Shown: positions 22,697 to 35,265, counted from the first letter of the stretch. The stretch is 64,000 bases of DNA from Saccharina japonica (GCA_008828725.1 MEHQ01000774.1:688863-752862), one strand, 5' to 3'. Numbers and translations are program-made. The notes: generated by a model from the letters alone, not told the origin.

Positions 22697-24550
22697 TTTG
22701 AAAGAGAGAGAAAAAAAACATGAACAAGAAACAAACAAACGGAACAGCAGTGACGTGCCCCCCCGAAAGATTCGTATGTGACACACGATACGAGATAAAA
22801 AAAAATACCGTACCAGATATGAATATACAATATATACAACCACACGAACAGAGCCAAGACTAAATAGTGAAGGGAAAGGACGATGGTTGCTTATCACTTT
22901 TATTCGAGAAAATGGTTGCTATCATGCGCACTTTTGTTTATTTTTTTGTTGTTTCCATGCATCAGTATCTTCGCACTTCTGTCCCTCCCTCTCCATAAGT
23001 AGTCGTAACTCAGATCCGGGGTCACACGTCAGGCTCTTCTCCCTCCTCCCCACTACTGTACGAGACGACTATTAATACTACAGTAGTAGTACATAATCTG
23101 TCATCTAAGCCAATCAGACCAATCCTTACTCTGACCCTATAAGCCAACATCAGACCAAATCTCGAAAAAGTGGCAAGCTCCAGTGGAAAGGAAAGGCAAG
23201 CCGAAGCACAACAAAAACACCCTCCAGACAGCCGCAGCAATTCGTGGTACGGACAGTGCAGGCAGGTTCTACCGATAAAATTACAAGGTTTTTGCGGCTG
23301 ACGCCGCCCGATCAATGAATCGAATCCAAGACCTTGACTGCGATGATATAGAAATAGCGATAACAATGAATGCCTGTGCTGGTAGCTGATAACGCCAGAC
23401 GAGAAGATCATGTTGACGCTTGGCATTGTGAGACGGTAGTTTCTCGGCGCGGTTGAAAAACATATAAACCGCAAAGAAACTTGGCTGTTAATTCATTGCT
23501 TGTATATTGTATATGCTAGAACTGTTATCGTACTTACGAGATGAATACAGACGTGCGCGTATCATTAAAAAGAGCATTCGCAATACGTGTGAGCTCGTCG
23601 AAACTTTCGAAACCCATACATTTTGTAAAAACACACAGGAAATGCTGTGATAAGCCGATCGATACGGATACTGAAGCGTCGTGTGCGTTAAATTGACAAA
23701 ATTTGCAATATGATCAGGAGCTTGACGATACGTTCGAAGCATGAAATCAATGCGCACATTACAGGTGAAGCACCCAAAACAAATAATGTATTCTCGAAAC
23801 TGGGCAGGCAATACATAACGAGGGAAGACGGGAAAACCCATTTCATTTTGTAGAAACACAATTCGATGCAAGTCGAAGAGGGATGGAAGGGCTGAAGTCT
23901 TCTCGCGATAAAAATGCAGGGCACGAACCGTATTAGTTGGGGGAGGAGGGAGAGGAGCCTACTTTGTGACCCCAGATCTGACCCTACCTCGCCAAAACAA
24001 ACAGCCGATACAGCTGTAAGTACCGTGCGAGGGGTGCGGGGGTGAGCGCTGGTAAGGGGGAACGGTACGTAAGGGAACTCAAATTTCTGCGAGCATTAAT
24101 CAGCAGCTCCACTGCTGTTACCCGATATGTGACCCCGGGTCTGAGTAACTTGTCCGAGGGAGGGGCAGAAAGCATGGCGAGGATGATAGATGGTGTGGAG
24201 AAAAAAAAAGAAAGAAAATAGGTGGCCGCTTGTATCGGCGACAACGGGAATCGGTATATATATGGGACCTCACATTTCTGCTCAGCCTTAGCTCCCTATT
24301 AATAGTGACTGTTTAGATAGGGGGGGGGGGGTACGAACTCCTATAAGGGGCGTTCGTATATACTGGTATTATATAGGACGGGGTATACGCACGTATCGGA
24401 ATACTGATACAGTGAAATATCGGGGTGACATGAGCTGAAGGCTACCAAAGGCTACGTACGTATTGATAAAATGAAATGGGTACGTATGCATGTGGGAAGA
24501 CTATACTGAATACTCCGTAACTTTCGAAGACGAAAGAGCATGCAACAAAT
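22697..24550. repeat. Unit D1, duplicated at 28575-30595
   Basis: Begins at CTTTGAAAGAGAGAG and ends at the left edge of cassette C. The right part (about 23690-24480) matches D2 almost base for base. The left part (about 22730-23690) matches only with many one- and two-base indels. It contains partial SINE pieces (about 22905-23060 minus; 23885-23990 plus) and a G-run at 24319-24330. No gene is seen. Confidence 0.8.
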
Positions 24551-25013
24551 CACAAGAATGAACGTCCGACGAAGTTGGGTTAAGGAGCCCAATCGTTCAG
24601 AAAACGTTTAATCCAAAAAGGGCTACCTCTACCGTAGCACGCGTCACTTTTATTTCCGTCCAAAATCAGGTTTTAGGTGAGACATAGAGCTCATCAAGTA
24701 ATAAGTGACCACCCTTATGAGGCAAAATGGTGCACCTCTACCGCGCCATGCGTCGTTGGACGTATGCCTTATTGCCAATTTGACGATCAATGCCTTATTG
24801 ACTAGATCCGCAGTCAAGGAGTGTGTTGGGTCGGTCAGACCTGTTCTCGTCAAAACCGTACTATTGATACCTCTATGGCATCACGGGTCTCGCTCGCGAA
24901 TATGCGGACGACTGTACTACACGCAAACATCCGAACGGGTGTACTCCAAGTAGTCACAAGATTGGAAAAGCAATAGGTAGCGCTCACGAAAATACTAAAA
25001 ACTCTTTTCTCAC

Positions 25014-25120
25014 GCTTTGTCGCTGGTACTCCACGGAGCGCGTAGCTTGCCGTAGACGTCTGCCTCGACGTCTTTCCTGGCTAAGGGGATCTCCGTGTAC
25101 GCCCACCGTCCGTCCTTAAC
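25014..25120 (-). CDS. Tyrosinase exon 4, cassette C
   Basis: Identical to exon 4 of cassette A, with the same GTGAGA donor. Splicing from here to exon 5 would be in frame; splicing to exon 2 or 3 of cassette A would not, because this exon ends in phase 2. Confidence 0.78.
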
Positions 25121-26704
25121 CTTTTCACCGTACAGTAGGATACGCCGATTAACGGGAAAAGCGCGGCGTAGGTCGGTCGGTAGATCAGTACGTCGGTTGT
25201 CATTTAGGGGGTGGAGGCTTATATGTACATCATGATTCTTGATATACCATGTAGTATGTGGAGGCTTATATGTACATCATGATTCTTGATATACCATGTA
25301 GTATGTGATGTATGCTCGATACATATGCTTGGCATATCAGGTGATATATGATATGATATATCAGTATCAATATAAAGAACGAAAATGGTAGACATTGATA
25401 TATCATATCAAGTGATGTATCATGTGATACGACATGATATGATGTATCGTAAAGATCGTTTGATATGGTCGAATCCAGTGGATTTCAAGCATCCAATCCA
25501 CATAATATATAACCCATCACATGATACGACATGATGTAGCACGGGCATCGTGTGATATAGAGATGGTACTTTAGATATGACTCAAAGCGCCGATGTCTCA
25601 CAAATTAAACTGTCAGACCCAGCCGATTTCGAGCACCGAATCCACATATCGTGTATATCATGAATATCATGTGATATTATACATCATAAAAAATCATGTG
25701 ATATGATACATCACATATCATATATATATCATGTTTGGTTCATCATATGATATGACATATCATATCATATCATATCATATCGTTTTCAACCATGATACCG
25801 GGGGTCGTTGGATCCATCGGTCGGTCGGTCGGTCGGTTGGTTGGTCCGTGTTCGGGTAGGCAGGTGTGTCGGTGGGTAGATTGGTTCACGGATCGGTAAT
25901 TCCGTAGGTACACGAGTAGCTCGGTAGGTCGGACTATGCAGCGATTGGTGCATACCGAACGAGATTCGAGTTCGATACCATACCATAACGATAAACGATA
26001 AATAAACATTGCACAACATGCGATGTACTTGTCATTACGACGAATATTTTCGTCCAGGATAAGCCCAAACCATAACGACATACAATCGGGTGGAGAGGTG
26101 AAGGCGTTCGATGCGATACATCGTAAGTATCAGTCAACTCGCTATGTATGGTATCCTACCCTAACTCGCAGACAAAACGTGGCTTTGCCTGGTCGGTCAG
26201 TCTGTTTGAAGGTAGGTAGGTAGGTAGGTAGGTAGGTAGGTAGGTAGGTAGGTCGATCGCGTCAAAAGTTTTCTCCTCATCACCATATACCATAAATATG
26301 ACACACCCCACCGCTGCTCGGGCTGCTAGTGTTACAAGCGCTGCCGGCATTGATACGTAGCGCTGCTAGCATTCCTAGCGTTGCTAGGGAAGCTCGCGCT
26401 GCCAGCGTTGCTACCGTAACTAGCGCTGCTACGCTGCTACCGGGTACGAAGAACTCGCGACCCGTGCCCACTGGGGTGGAATGGCGAGCGTGTGCTATCC
26501 AGTTCCACGAGTCAGACATTTTAGTGTGAAAAAAAAACACTACAGCCGTGCGTGCGCAAGAGCTTCGGAGCAGTACATACCGCCGGTCCTACATCAACAG
26601 ACACAATGACAACAACGCCACCCCCACCACCCCCCCCACCACCACCAACAGTTACCACACCAAGGAAACGCTTGGCGAAGAAAGGTCGAAATCAACCCTC
26701 TCAC

Positions 26705-26926
26705 CATATGGTCGTTGAGGTCCATGGTTCCGAACCACGAGGGGCTCAACAGCTCCGTCCGGGTGAACGGATTTTTCGAGTCGTAGGCCAGACCTGCAGC
26801 AGCGGTGGCCTCGATCGTGAAGTCCCAGTAAGGGACGGTCAACTTGGGGTTCACGCGCTGCAGGCTGAACTCGAAGGTGTTGGTCAGGAGCGCGTGGCTC
26901 ACCAGGAAGCCCATTCCTTCGTGAAA
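26705..26926 (-). CDS. Tyrosinase exon 3, cassette C (CuA core)
   Basis: Same 74 codons as in cassette A, with the second and third CuA histidines and the PYWDF motif. Confidence 0.88.
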
Positions 26927-27732
26927 CTGGGACGGAGAGGGGAGAGAGGAGGGTGAGGGGGGGGGTGTACTCATATCGCGCATGGCCGTAGTCGTATGAC
27001 CATAGACCCTCGCATCCCTACAATGTCAGGACGGGGTGGGTGGGGGTGAAGAGGAGGGGAGGTGGGTGTAGCGCGAGTGGAGGAGAGGGGGTGTACTCAT
27101 GCCATAATATGCATGGTGCTAGTCGCATTTACGGGCATAGAANCCATCCCTACAATGTCGGGATGGACCACGTCGGGCTTTCACCGACCGGACAGACATT
27201 GCTTGCACCAGGCGCAAAGAGCCTTCGGGTGTTCGGCGTGGCGCGTGAAGGAATAGGTGCATTCTACTGCGAACCGCTTGGAAGGCGGATTTTCTTGCAC
27301 ATGGATGACAGCGGCGATCAAAGTGGGCAGGGTGAGGGAGCCCTTCTCCATATCTCAAAACGATATTACGACGGAAGAGGGGCTAATCCCAAAGCTTTAA
27401 GGCCGACCGGGTGACGAGCATGTTTGAAAGTATGGCATGAATATTGTTAAATTGAGCGGTAAACAACCCCCCAGAAACAAATCCCGTCAGGTATAGCCTG
27501 AAACTGAATATCGATAATTACAAAAACTTTCGGGTGTNTAAGAATGCGCATGTATGGTCCGCGTGCAAGCAATTACTACCAATAACTGATACTGAAACTC
27601 GTTGGAGCACTTTTGCATGACGATTCGCCGGAACCTTACAACAAAAACCCACGCAGACATAAACGCACATTTAGTATTTTCCATACTCTTTTCCCCAGAT
27701 AGATTGGGCGAGCACAGAAGCCGATGTCTTAC

Positions 27733-27861
27733 TTTGTTGTAGATTCCGCTCGCAGAGGCCCTGTGATGCATGCGGTTCAAGGCGTACACGTCGGTGTAGT
27801 CTTCCCCGTAAATCTCCTTTCCGTCGCCCCCGTCCACCCGTACGACCCACAGTTGAAGCAT
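27733..27861 (-). CDS. Tyrosinase exon 2, cassette C
   Basis: Same 43 codons as in cassette A. This is the exon 2 copy closest to exon 1 (16.3 kb away) in sense orientation. Confidence 0.85.
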
Positions 27862-28574
27862 CTGTCCCATCGTCGTCAAAGGCAAGAAGTCGACCGACCG
27901 ACCGACCGACCGACCGACCGACCGTACGCACGCCATGGGTATTACACAACGTATTACGGGGGATCATATTCATAGTAAATAGGACCTACCGTACAAGATA
28001 AAAACCTACGTACGTACATAGTTATCTCTTTTTTCTAACAATATTTGATCCTATTTACTAAATGGTAGAACTAACGGTTCAATATGAACAACACATCTAC
28101 ACGAACATCCGTCGACATGCAGCACACAGCACACCCAGTGTCCGGGCTGACTACGTATTGTGTAGTCTATCCTTCCCATCCTAGAGGAATACAACAAGAC
28201 GTGTGCTCACAAAGCCACGACGGAGCAGAGANTAAACACCCGATGGAATGCAGTAAGCAAAGCAGCCTCGTTTTCAATGCACGTGTGAGATTGAACGAAG
28301 GAAATCTGGAGTTTGTAGAGAGGTGCTGAATCGTTGGCGTGATTGCGAGGGGATGGGGAAGAGCGTCGTCATGTTGGGGAGGTTGCAGCGAGTGGCTGCA
28401 CTGGAAGTAAGTGCAGAGGAGGCTGGGAAGGGTTGAGATAGGGAGGAAGAGTGCCACCTAAAGCAGTAGTACAGGGCTATACTCGTGGGTGTGGGCGAGC
28501 AGGTGTCTGACACTGGGTGGGAGTTCGGCGAGTTGAAAACAGTGCACAGCAGTAGGCACAATATACACACCCAT

Positions 28575-30595
28575 GCTTTGAAAGAGAGAGAAAAAAAAAC
28601 CATGAACAAGAAAACAAAACAAACGGAAATAGCAAGCAAATAGTGACGTCGCCCCCCCGACAGATTCGTTAAGTGAACAGCCCGCAACACACCCAGATAC
28701 AGAGCATAAAAAAAAACGAGTACCTACAGGATCGATGCCTGATTACAACAATTAACAACACACACGATAAGAGAGCCAAGACTAAATAATCTAAATATGT
28801 GAAGGAAGACGACGATGGTTCGAGCTGTGACATCGACTTTTATCGAGCGAAATGCTCGTGCTATCATGCACGCACTCTTTGTTTATCTTTCTTGTTAACG
28901 TGTTTCTCAGTGCATCGGCTATCTTCGCACTTCTGTCCCTCCTCTCCCTGAAGTTCGTCGTAACTCAGATCCGAGGGTACCACGTACAGGCTTTCTCCTC
29001 GCCCACTACCTGTATACGCAGACGACTATATTAACTACAGTAGTAACAGTAACATAATCTGTCATCAGAGCCCATCAGACCAACTCCTTACTCTGACCCA
29101 TAAGCCACATTCAGACCCAAATCTCGGAAAACAGTGGCAAGCATCCAGGGAAAGGAAAGCGACATGCCGGAAGCACAACAGAACAACACCCTCCAGACAG
29201 CACGCAGCAAATTCGTTGGTACGACAGTTGCAGGCAGAGATGCTCCGATAAATATTACAAGCGTTTTTGCGGCTGACGCCGCGCCGTATCAACTTCAATC
29301 GATCCAGACCTTGACTTAGCGATGAATATAGAATACCTGATAACATGAATGCCTGTGCTGGTAGCTGATAAGCGCCAGGACGAGAAGATCATGTTCACGC
29401 TTGGGCAATTGTCGAGACGGATAGGGTTTCTCGGCCGGTTGAAAGCATACTATAAACCGCAAAGAAACTTGGCTGTTAATTCATTGCTTGCTATTCATTG
29501 TATATGTAGAACTGTTATCCTGCTACTTACCGAGATGAATACAGCAGTGCGCGTATCCAATTAAAAACAAAGAGCAATTCGCTAAACGTTCGTGGAGGAC
29601 GTAAACGAATCGAACACTTTCCGAAAACCTTCTGCCAAACCTAACACTTTATGTAAAACACACCACAGCGAATGCTGTGATAAGACCCGATCGATCACGG
29701 ATACTGAGCGATCAGCTGCGGCTGCGTTATAAATTGACAAAATTTGCAATATGATCAGGAGCTTGACGATACGTTCGAAGCATGAAATCAATGCGCACAT
29801 TACAGGTGAAGCACCCAAAACAAATAATGTATTCTCGAAACTGGGCAGGCAATACATAACGAGGGAAGACGGGAAAATCCATTTCATTTTGTAGAAACAC
29901 AATTCGATGCAAGTCGAAGAGGGATGGAAGGGCTGAAGTCTTCTCGCGATAAAAATGCAGGGCACGAACCGTATTAGTTGGGGGAGGAGGGAGAGGAGCC
30001 TACTTTGTGACCCCAGATCTGACCCTACCTCGCCAAAACAAACAGCCGATACAGCTGTAAGTACCGTGCGAGGGGTGCGGGGGTGAGCGCTGGTAAGGGG
30101 GAACGGTACGTAAGGGAACTCAAATTTCTGCGAGCATTAATCAGCAGCTCCACTGCTGTTACCCGATATGTGACCCCGGGTCTGAGTAACTTGTCCGAGG
30201 GAGGGGCAGAAAGCATGGCGAGGATGATAGATGGTGTGGAGAAAAAAAAAGAAAGAAAATAGGTGGCCGCTTGTATCGGCGACAACGGGAATCGGTATAT
30301 ATATGGGACCTCACATTTCTGCTCAGCCTTAGCTCCCTATTAATAGTGACTGTTTAGATAGGGGGGGGGGGGTACGAACTCCTATAAGGGGCGTTCGTAT
30401 ATACTGGTATTATATAGGACGGGGTATACGCACGTATCGGAATACTGATACAGTGAAATATCGGGGTGACATGAGCTGAAGGCTACCAAAGGCTACGTAC
30501 GTATTGACAAATGAAATGGGATACGTATGACATGTGGGAAGGACTACTGAATACTCTGTAACTTTCGAAGACGAAAGAGCATGCAACACAATTGA
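28575..30595. repeat. Unit D2, copy of D1
   Basis: Starts at the CTTTGAAAGAGAGAG junction after cassette C. About 28600-29730 aligns to D1 with frequent short indels, then 29732 to about 30505 is nearly identical, then indels return up to about 30590. Partial SINE pieces are at about 28865-29010 and 29925-30030. Confidence 0.78.
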
Positions 30596-30609
30596 AACGG
30601 GGGCATGTG

Positions 30610-31575
30610 CAGTGTTGGGCACCGGAGGCCTTTTGGGGTCCGGTCGGTTATCTCATAACCGACCGGAGATGGTCTCCGGTTAACCGGTTATTTGGACTAA
30701 ATAACCGAGACCGAAACCGCGAAGTTTCCGGTCGGTTATTCGGTCGGTTATTTCACATAAATGGCTATTTTGCGCCACGTTCGCACTCCCAAGGAAAAAA
30801 AAACATTTTTTTCGGATGCTCGTCTGTCAGCACATCAGCAAATCAAATTATCTGTAATGCACGCAATACAAAACGCACGACACACAACGTGAAAGTTGAC
30901 GACAAAACGGAACCTGTCGTTGAGTCGTCCGGCATGAGTCATTGGCGTACAGCTAACAGGCGAGTAGGCGGAGCATGACTACGAAAAAGCGGATGTAGCG
31001 ACGCTAAGGACGGCGAGCGGAGCCTACGTCTTGGTCACAAGATAAAATGGACGAGGGCTTCCAAAACCACTTTTAACACTCAACACGCAGGAAGAAGCAA
31101 AACTGCTCTCGCGGTTCCGTTCTTCTCCGAGAGGTAAAAAAAAAATTATCGTGGATCTCAACGCGGTACAAACAGGGAAAACAATGCGTAAAGCGTAGGA
31201 GAACGCACTGACTGCTCGTGTTGGTCCATTGACTCGTATATTATTGATCGTATTATTGATGACTGATGATCCGTTAGCTTTGATGACCCACCAGATTGCT
31301 GATGTGCTGCTACGATGCTGCGATGGCTACTGGTGTGCGCTGTGCGCTGTGCTTGTGTGCTGACATATAGGGGTTTCCATACATATACAGAGGCGTCATA
31401 TGGGGTAGGGGATAGGGGACACAATAACCGACCGGAAATAACCGGTCCGGTTATGTCCGGTCGGTTATTTGAAATAACCGAATAACCGGTTTCGAAATGT
31501 CCGGTTTTCGGTTACGATAACCGGATCGCGGTTTCCGGTTAAATAACCGTAGTTCGGTCCCGGTGCCCAACACTG
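30610..31575. mobile_element. hAT-like non-autonomous element, CAGTGTTGGGCACCGG ends
   Basis: Perfect 16-bp terminal inverted repeats CAGTGTTGGGCACCGG / CCGGTGCCCAACACTG. Near both ends, dense AACCGG/CCGGTTA repeats resemble the subterminal motifs of hAT elements. The flanking duplication is imperfect (GGCATGTG on the left, GACATGTG two bases off on the right). No transposase frame is present; a short AGGGGTTTCC...GGGGATAGGGGAC repeat lies near 31370-31430. It is inserted at the right edge of D2. Confidence 0.75.
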
Positions 31576-31784
31576 GTGACATGTGTGAGCTGGGCGTGTA
31601 AATGATAAGGCTATCTGAAATGGCATCGCTGTCGTTGACTGGTTGTGCGTTGCATCGGAGGAAGAGGAGAAAGAGGTTGGACGGTTTTGGGGGCGTAATG
31701 GTCTGAAAGGGTTGAAGGGCTTACTGAGCGTATTTCCGATTCAAACGTTAAATTACTATTTCTGTGTATACTTGTAGTCGGGGT

Positions 31785-33530
31785 ACATTCATCCGCCAGT
31801 TCCACGACGGCATGCGTGCTTGCGTACGCACAGATGATGGTGAGCACTCTGATTGGTTTAATGTCACGCAGGGGCTACGACAAGGCTGCGTGCTGTCGCC
31901 ACTGCTGTTCAACGTGTTTTTCGCTGCTGTGATACACGTTGTTCTCGTACGCTTCAGCGAAGACGAAGACATCATGACGGATTTGGTTCACCTCAAGCAG
32001 GATGTAGTGGTTGGATAAGAGGTACCATTGGCATGCGTCCGAAGGGCTGTATGGAGTATGCTGTACGCCGATGATGTAGGAATTGTCTCAAAGTCTGCGG
32101 AGAGTCTCGCAAAATGATGACAGTCACTCGTGACTGTCTTCGAAGCAGCAGGCCTCACGGTTTCAGAAAATAAAACGGAAACGAAGATCTTGCGAACACG
32201 GGACCAGACACCCCCTCCTCCGCCGCTCGTTATCGAAGCAGCTGGTCAGAGGTATAGACAGACGAGCCAGTTCTTGTACCTCGGCGGCATTATCCACGAA
32301 GACGCTGACCTCTCACTCGAAATCGAACGACGGATCCGTCTCATGTGGGCGTGCTTCAAACGGTTCGGACCAGAGTTGTACGACATGAAGACGGCTCGAC
32401 TTCCCTAAAATCCGCATGTTGAAGGCCGAGGTGATTGAGACCCTGCGGTACGGATGTGTGACGTGGACCCTCGGTGCACAACACCTCGCCAGGCTCCGAT
32501 CGGCACACCACCAAATCCTCCTGCGTGTCATTGGATTCCAGCGTCGGCAGCGTGGCGACTATAGGACCCTGTCGTACGCAAAGGCTCTCAAGCAGACAGG
32601 ATGCGAGAGCATCGAAACCACGATCCGTAAACGGCGTCTGTTCTTTGCGGGAGCCGTGGCACGGCAACCCAAGGGGCGACTACCCAGTCGGGTGATGTTC
32701 GGGACCATGACGGGTGGGGAGGGACGCAGACCGGGCGGACAACCTAAGTCCTGGCAGAAATGCCTTGCTGAGGATCTCAAGGTGTTTCAAGCCTCCAAGG
32801 GGTCCACGGCACAGGTCCGCAGTGTGGACCGTTGCAGCAACTAAAGTGGGCAAGTGCTACAGGGGGGTCCTCGAAGCGGCTGAACAGTTCATGATCCGGT
32901 GGCACAAGGTCGAGGCGGAACTGAGTAGACAGCGCCACGCATCCGTTGCGGGGGGTGCAAAAGGGAATGGGGAGGGGGGGGGCAACAGTCGTACGGAAAC
33001 CGCGGCTGATGAGAGCAGGAGGGAAACAGCCGACAGGATAGCAAGGTACCAGGCTGACTAGTAAGTCCCGCCTAGACAGTTTCATTGTTACTCTCGTTCT
33101 TATCCCTGTGATGAGAAAGAAGTACTACCTGGCTTGGCGGATGGCAAACTGGGTGTTTGTCTTTTTGTTTTTTTTCTTTCTTTCCTTGGGGATTTCTGGT
33201 GGTCTTTCTTTCCCTTTGTTTGTTTGTTTGTTTTATTTTCTTATTTCTTAGTTCGTATTTATATTTTTGCTTGTTGTATTGCCTGTTGCTTCTCAAGGGG
33301 GGCACGACAGCGATGCTACAGCCCCTCGCATCATTTTCTTCATTTACTTTGTTTTACTTATTTTTGTTACCGTGATCGCTTTTGCCTTTGTTTCTCCGCC
33401 TTCCGTATTTTTCCTGGGACTTTCTTTGGTGGCTTAGCTACGTACGTATTCATTTTGTTTTTGTTATTTCCCGTTCTCTTTCCTGGACTCTCGTGTGTTA
33501 CACGAGAACGAAACGGAACTGAGTAGGAAG
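31785..33530 (+). pseudogene. 5'-truncated, decayed RTE-like LINE
   Basis: Homologous to the second half of the intact LINE ORF at 56818-60504, starting at the equivalent of [10 protein letters not shown]. Readable pieces in order are the RT B motif ([18 protein letters not shown]), a YADD-containing stretch near 32060, the RYTQT-like strand region, and the C-terminal domain (32416-32844, LFAGAVARQPKGRLP). Stops and frameshifts break the frame near 32018, 32115 and 32408. The 3' untranslated part runs to about 33530; its last 140 bp recur at 48377-48520. Confidence 0.88.
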
Positions 33531-33742
33531 TGTGTGTGTGTGGTCTTCACATTAAACCTTCCTTTCTACCCGTCGACATCCAGCACACCCAGTGTCCGTG
33601 CCGATTCTTCATCCTAAAAAGGTACCAGTTCTGTGGTCACAAAACTACGACACAGAGATACTACACTCAGTGCAGTAAGCAGAGCAGACAATGCAACGCC
33701 ATATACGACAGGCAAGACCTACCCTGCTAGCAATCCAGGTGC
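33531..33742 (-). mobile_element. LINE 3'-end fragment
   Basis: Minus-strand 3' terminus of the LINE family: read in reverse, CTGCTAGCAGGGTAGGTCTT ... TGTGACCACAGAACTGGTACC ... GACGGGTAGAAAGGAAGG, then TTTAATGTGAAGA and a CA-rich tail. The conserved Cys-rich frame on the plus strand is an antisense by-product. Confidence 0.75.
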
Positions 33743-34395
33743 ATTGTTGTTGTTGTTGTCTTCACATTATACTCGTTTCAGTTGCTAATCCCTATAGTCT
33801 GATCTAGCAAGATCACGGCCCGTGGTCACAAAAGTGCTAGAGCCATCAGAGAATCCTAAAGAACACGTACACTTAGCAGGGAAAGGATACACAAGTCCGA
33901 AGAGGTACACCTAAAATCCCTACAGCATGTTATGCGTGTCCAAAACTGAACTACACGCCCGCAATCTCCATTCGACTACAGCAGCATCGTCCCCCCCCCC
34001 CCCCTCCCACTCTTTACCAATGAATTTGCCGACTACAGCGTAACTACTGTCTGAAGTGCTGTCTGTACAAAAACACACGGTAGGCGTGGAACAAGATGGA
34101 GCACGCAGCTGCTGTCTGAAGTGCTGCCGAATGACAGTCCGCGGGCACACAGTGAAAAAGAACAGCCAACCAAGCCATCATGTCCAATTGCAAATACCCG
34201 AATCTATCCTGAACGTCTGTGTTAGGCACAGCATTATAAACATCGACACTGATCAGGAATCGTTCCACATTGAAGGGGTCTTCCACGATCAGGCACACAA
34301 TAAAGGCACCCGGGGTGTCCGCGCCATCTCTGCCGCGTCTCTCTACAAAACCAGTGAGTCATCCACACCGACCAACAACAACATTCAGGGAAAAA
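33743..34395 (-). mobile_element. Retro-sequence with LINE-type tail, copy 1
   Basis: In minus orientation it ends in AATGTGAAGACAACAACAACAA, the same tail as the LINE, and includes TGTGACCACGGGCC as in LINE 3' ends. Upstream of that, about 560 bp are shared with 53333-53900. Both copies carry the frame ..FIVCLIVEDPFNVERFLISV.., but this copy has lost a base near 34349 relative to the other. The source gene is unknown. Confidence 0.6.
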
Positions 34396-34544
34396 ACGAA
34401 CGCATCTAGATCACACATCCACAGCAGGGCCAAAAAGACAGAAAAAAACAAAGCCCAAAAAGCACGGACAAAGAACACAAATAATAAAAAGTGTAAAATA
34501 TACTGACAGCAAATCACCACAATCAAGCAACCAAACTAAACCAA

Positions 34545-35265
34545 GCATGTGACGTATCCGTTGTATGAAAAGGTCAGGCAGACCCCAAAGAAGGAATGAG
34601 AGACGGAGGGTGGGGGCGTCACTCGTCGACGGACGCGCGGCGAACCACGGCGAAAACAGGAAGCAGGAAACGAGACACGGCACAGAGTAGGATAACCAGA
34701 CCCGACTAGCATTGGTAGAAACTCCTGTACTACAAGGTGCACAAACCGACCTCGAGCATAGACATGGAAGGATGCAAATATTTGCGATGTAGCTCCGAGC
34801 TGGCTGTCCTTCTCCTGCCGTCTCATTAGTCATTGCAATACTGTTGAGAGCGTATTTTCAGGTCCATTTCTCATTTCATTTCGTTTCATTTCATTTGGTT
34901 TTTTATTGGATGTCGCATCTCCTCTGGGAGAAGCTCGACACTTTCTTTTATTTTGTCATGCTTTTGTTTGGTTGCTTGATTGTTGATTTGATTCAGTATA
35001 TTTACTTTTTATTATTTTTTCCTTTTCGCTTTTTTCGCTTTTTTCTCGTTTTTTCTCTTGCATGCACCTGGAGTGCTAGCAGGGTAGGTCTTGCCTGTCG
35101 TATATGGCATTGCATTGTCTGCTCTGCTTACTGCACTGAGCGTAGTATCTCTGTGTCATAGTTTTGTGACCACAGAACTGGTACCTTTTTAGGGTGAAGA
35201 ATCGGCACGGACACTGGGTGTGCTGGATGTCGACGGGTAGAAAGGAAGTGAAGAACACACACAAC
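34545..35265 (+). mobile_element. LINE 3'-end fragment, about 0.7 kb
   Basis: Parallel to 48540-49176: GGAGACGGAGGGTGGGG-like start, a TTTCATTTGGTTTTTTATTGG segment, CATCTCCTCTGGGAGAAGC, a T-rich block and the terminal GACGGGTAGAAAGGAAG...GTGAAGAACACACACA. An inverted piece of the same 3' region directly precedes it (about 34400-34545). Confidence 0.7.

Larger units (their letters stand above)
24551..28596 (-). repeat. Cassette C: exon 2-4 block, distal sense copy
   Basis: Direct repeat of cassette A about 10.9 kb upstream along the gene. It has both copies of the 49-bp tandem duplication, an extra GGTC unit relative to A, and a T-to-C-like change next to exon 4 (AACTCTTTTC). It holds three Ns at positions where A and B differ. 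Confidence 0.9.

Noticed and set aside
24551-28596. A doubled CuA domain protein made from cassettes C and A
   Set aside because: The phases of exon 4 and exons 2/3 are incompatible.
33530-33730. Repeated Cys/His-rich peptide that superficially recalls the EsV-1-7 motif
   Set aside because: Cys and His spacing does not fit that motif, and the DNA is the antisense of LINE 3' ends.
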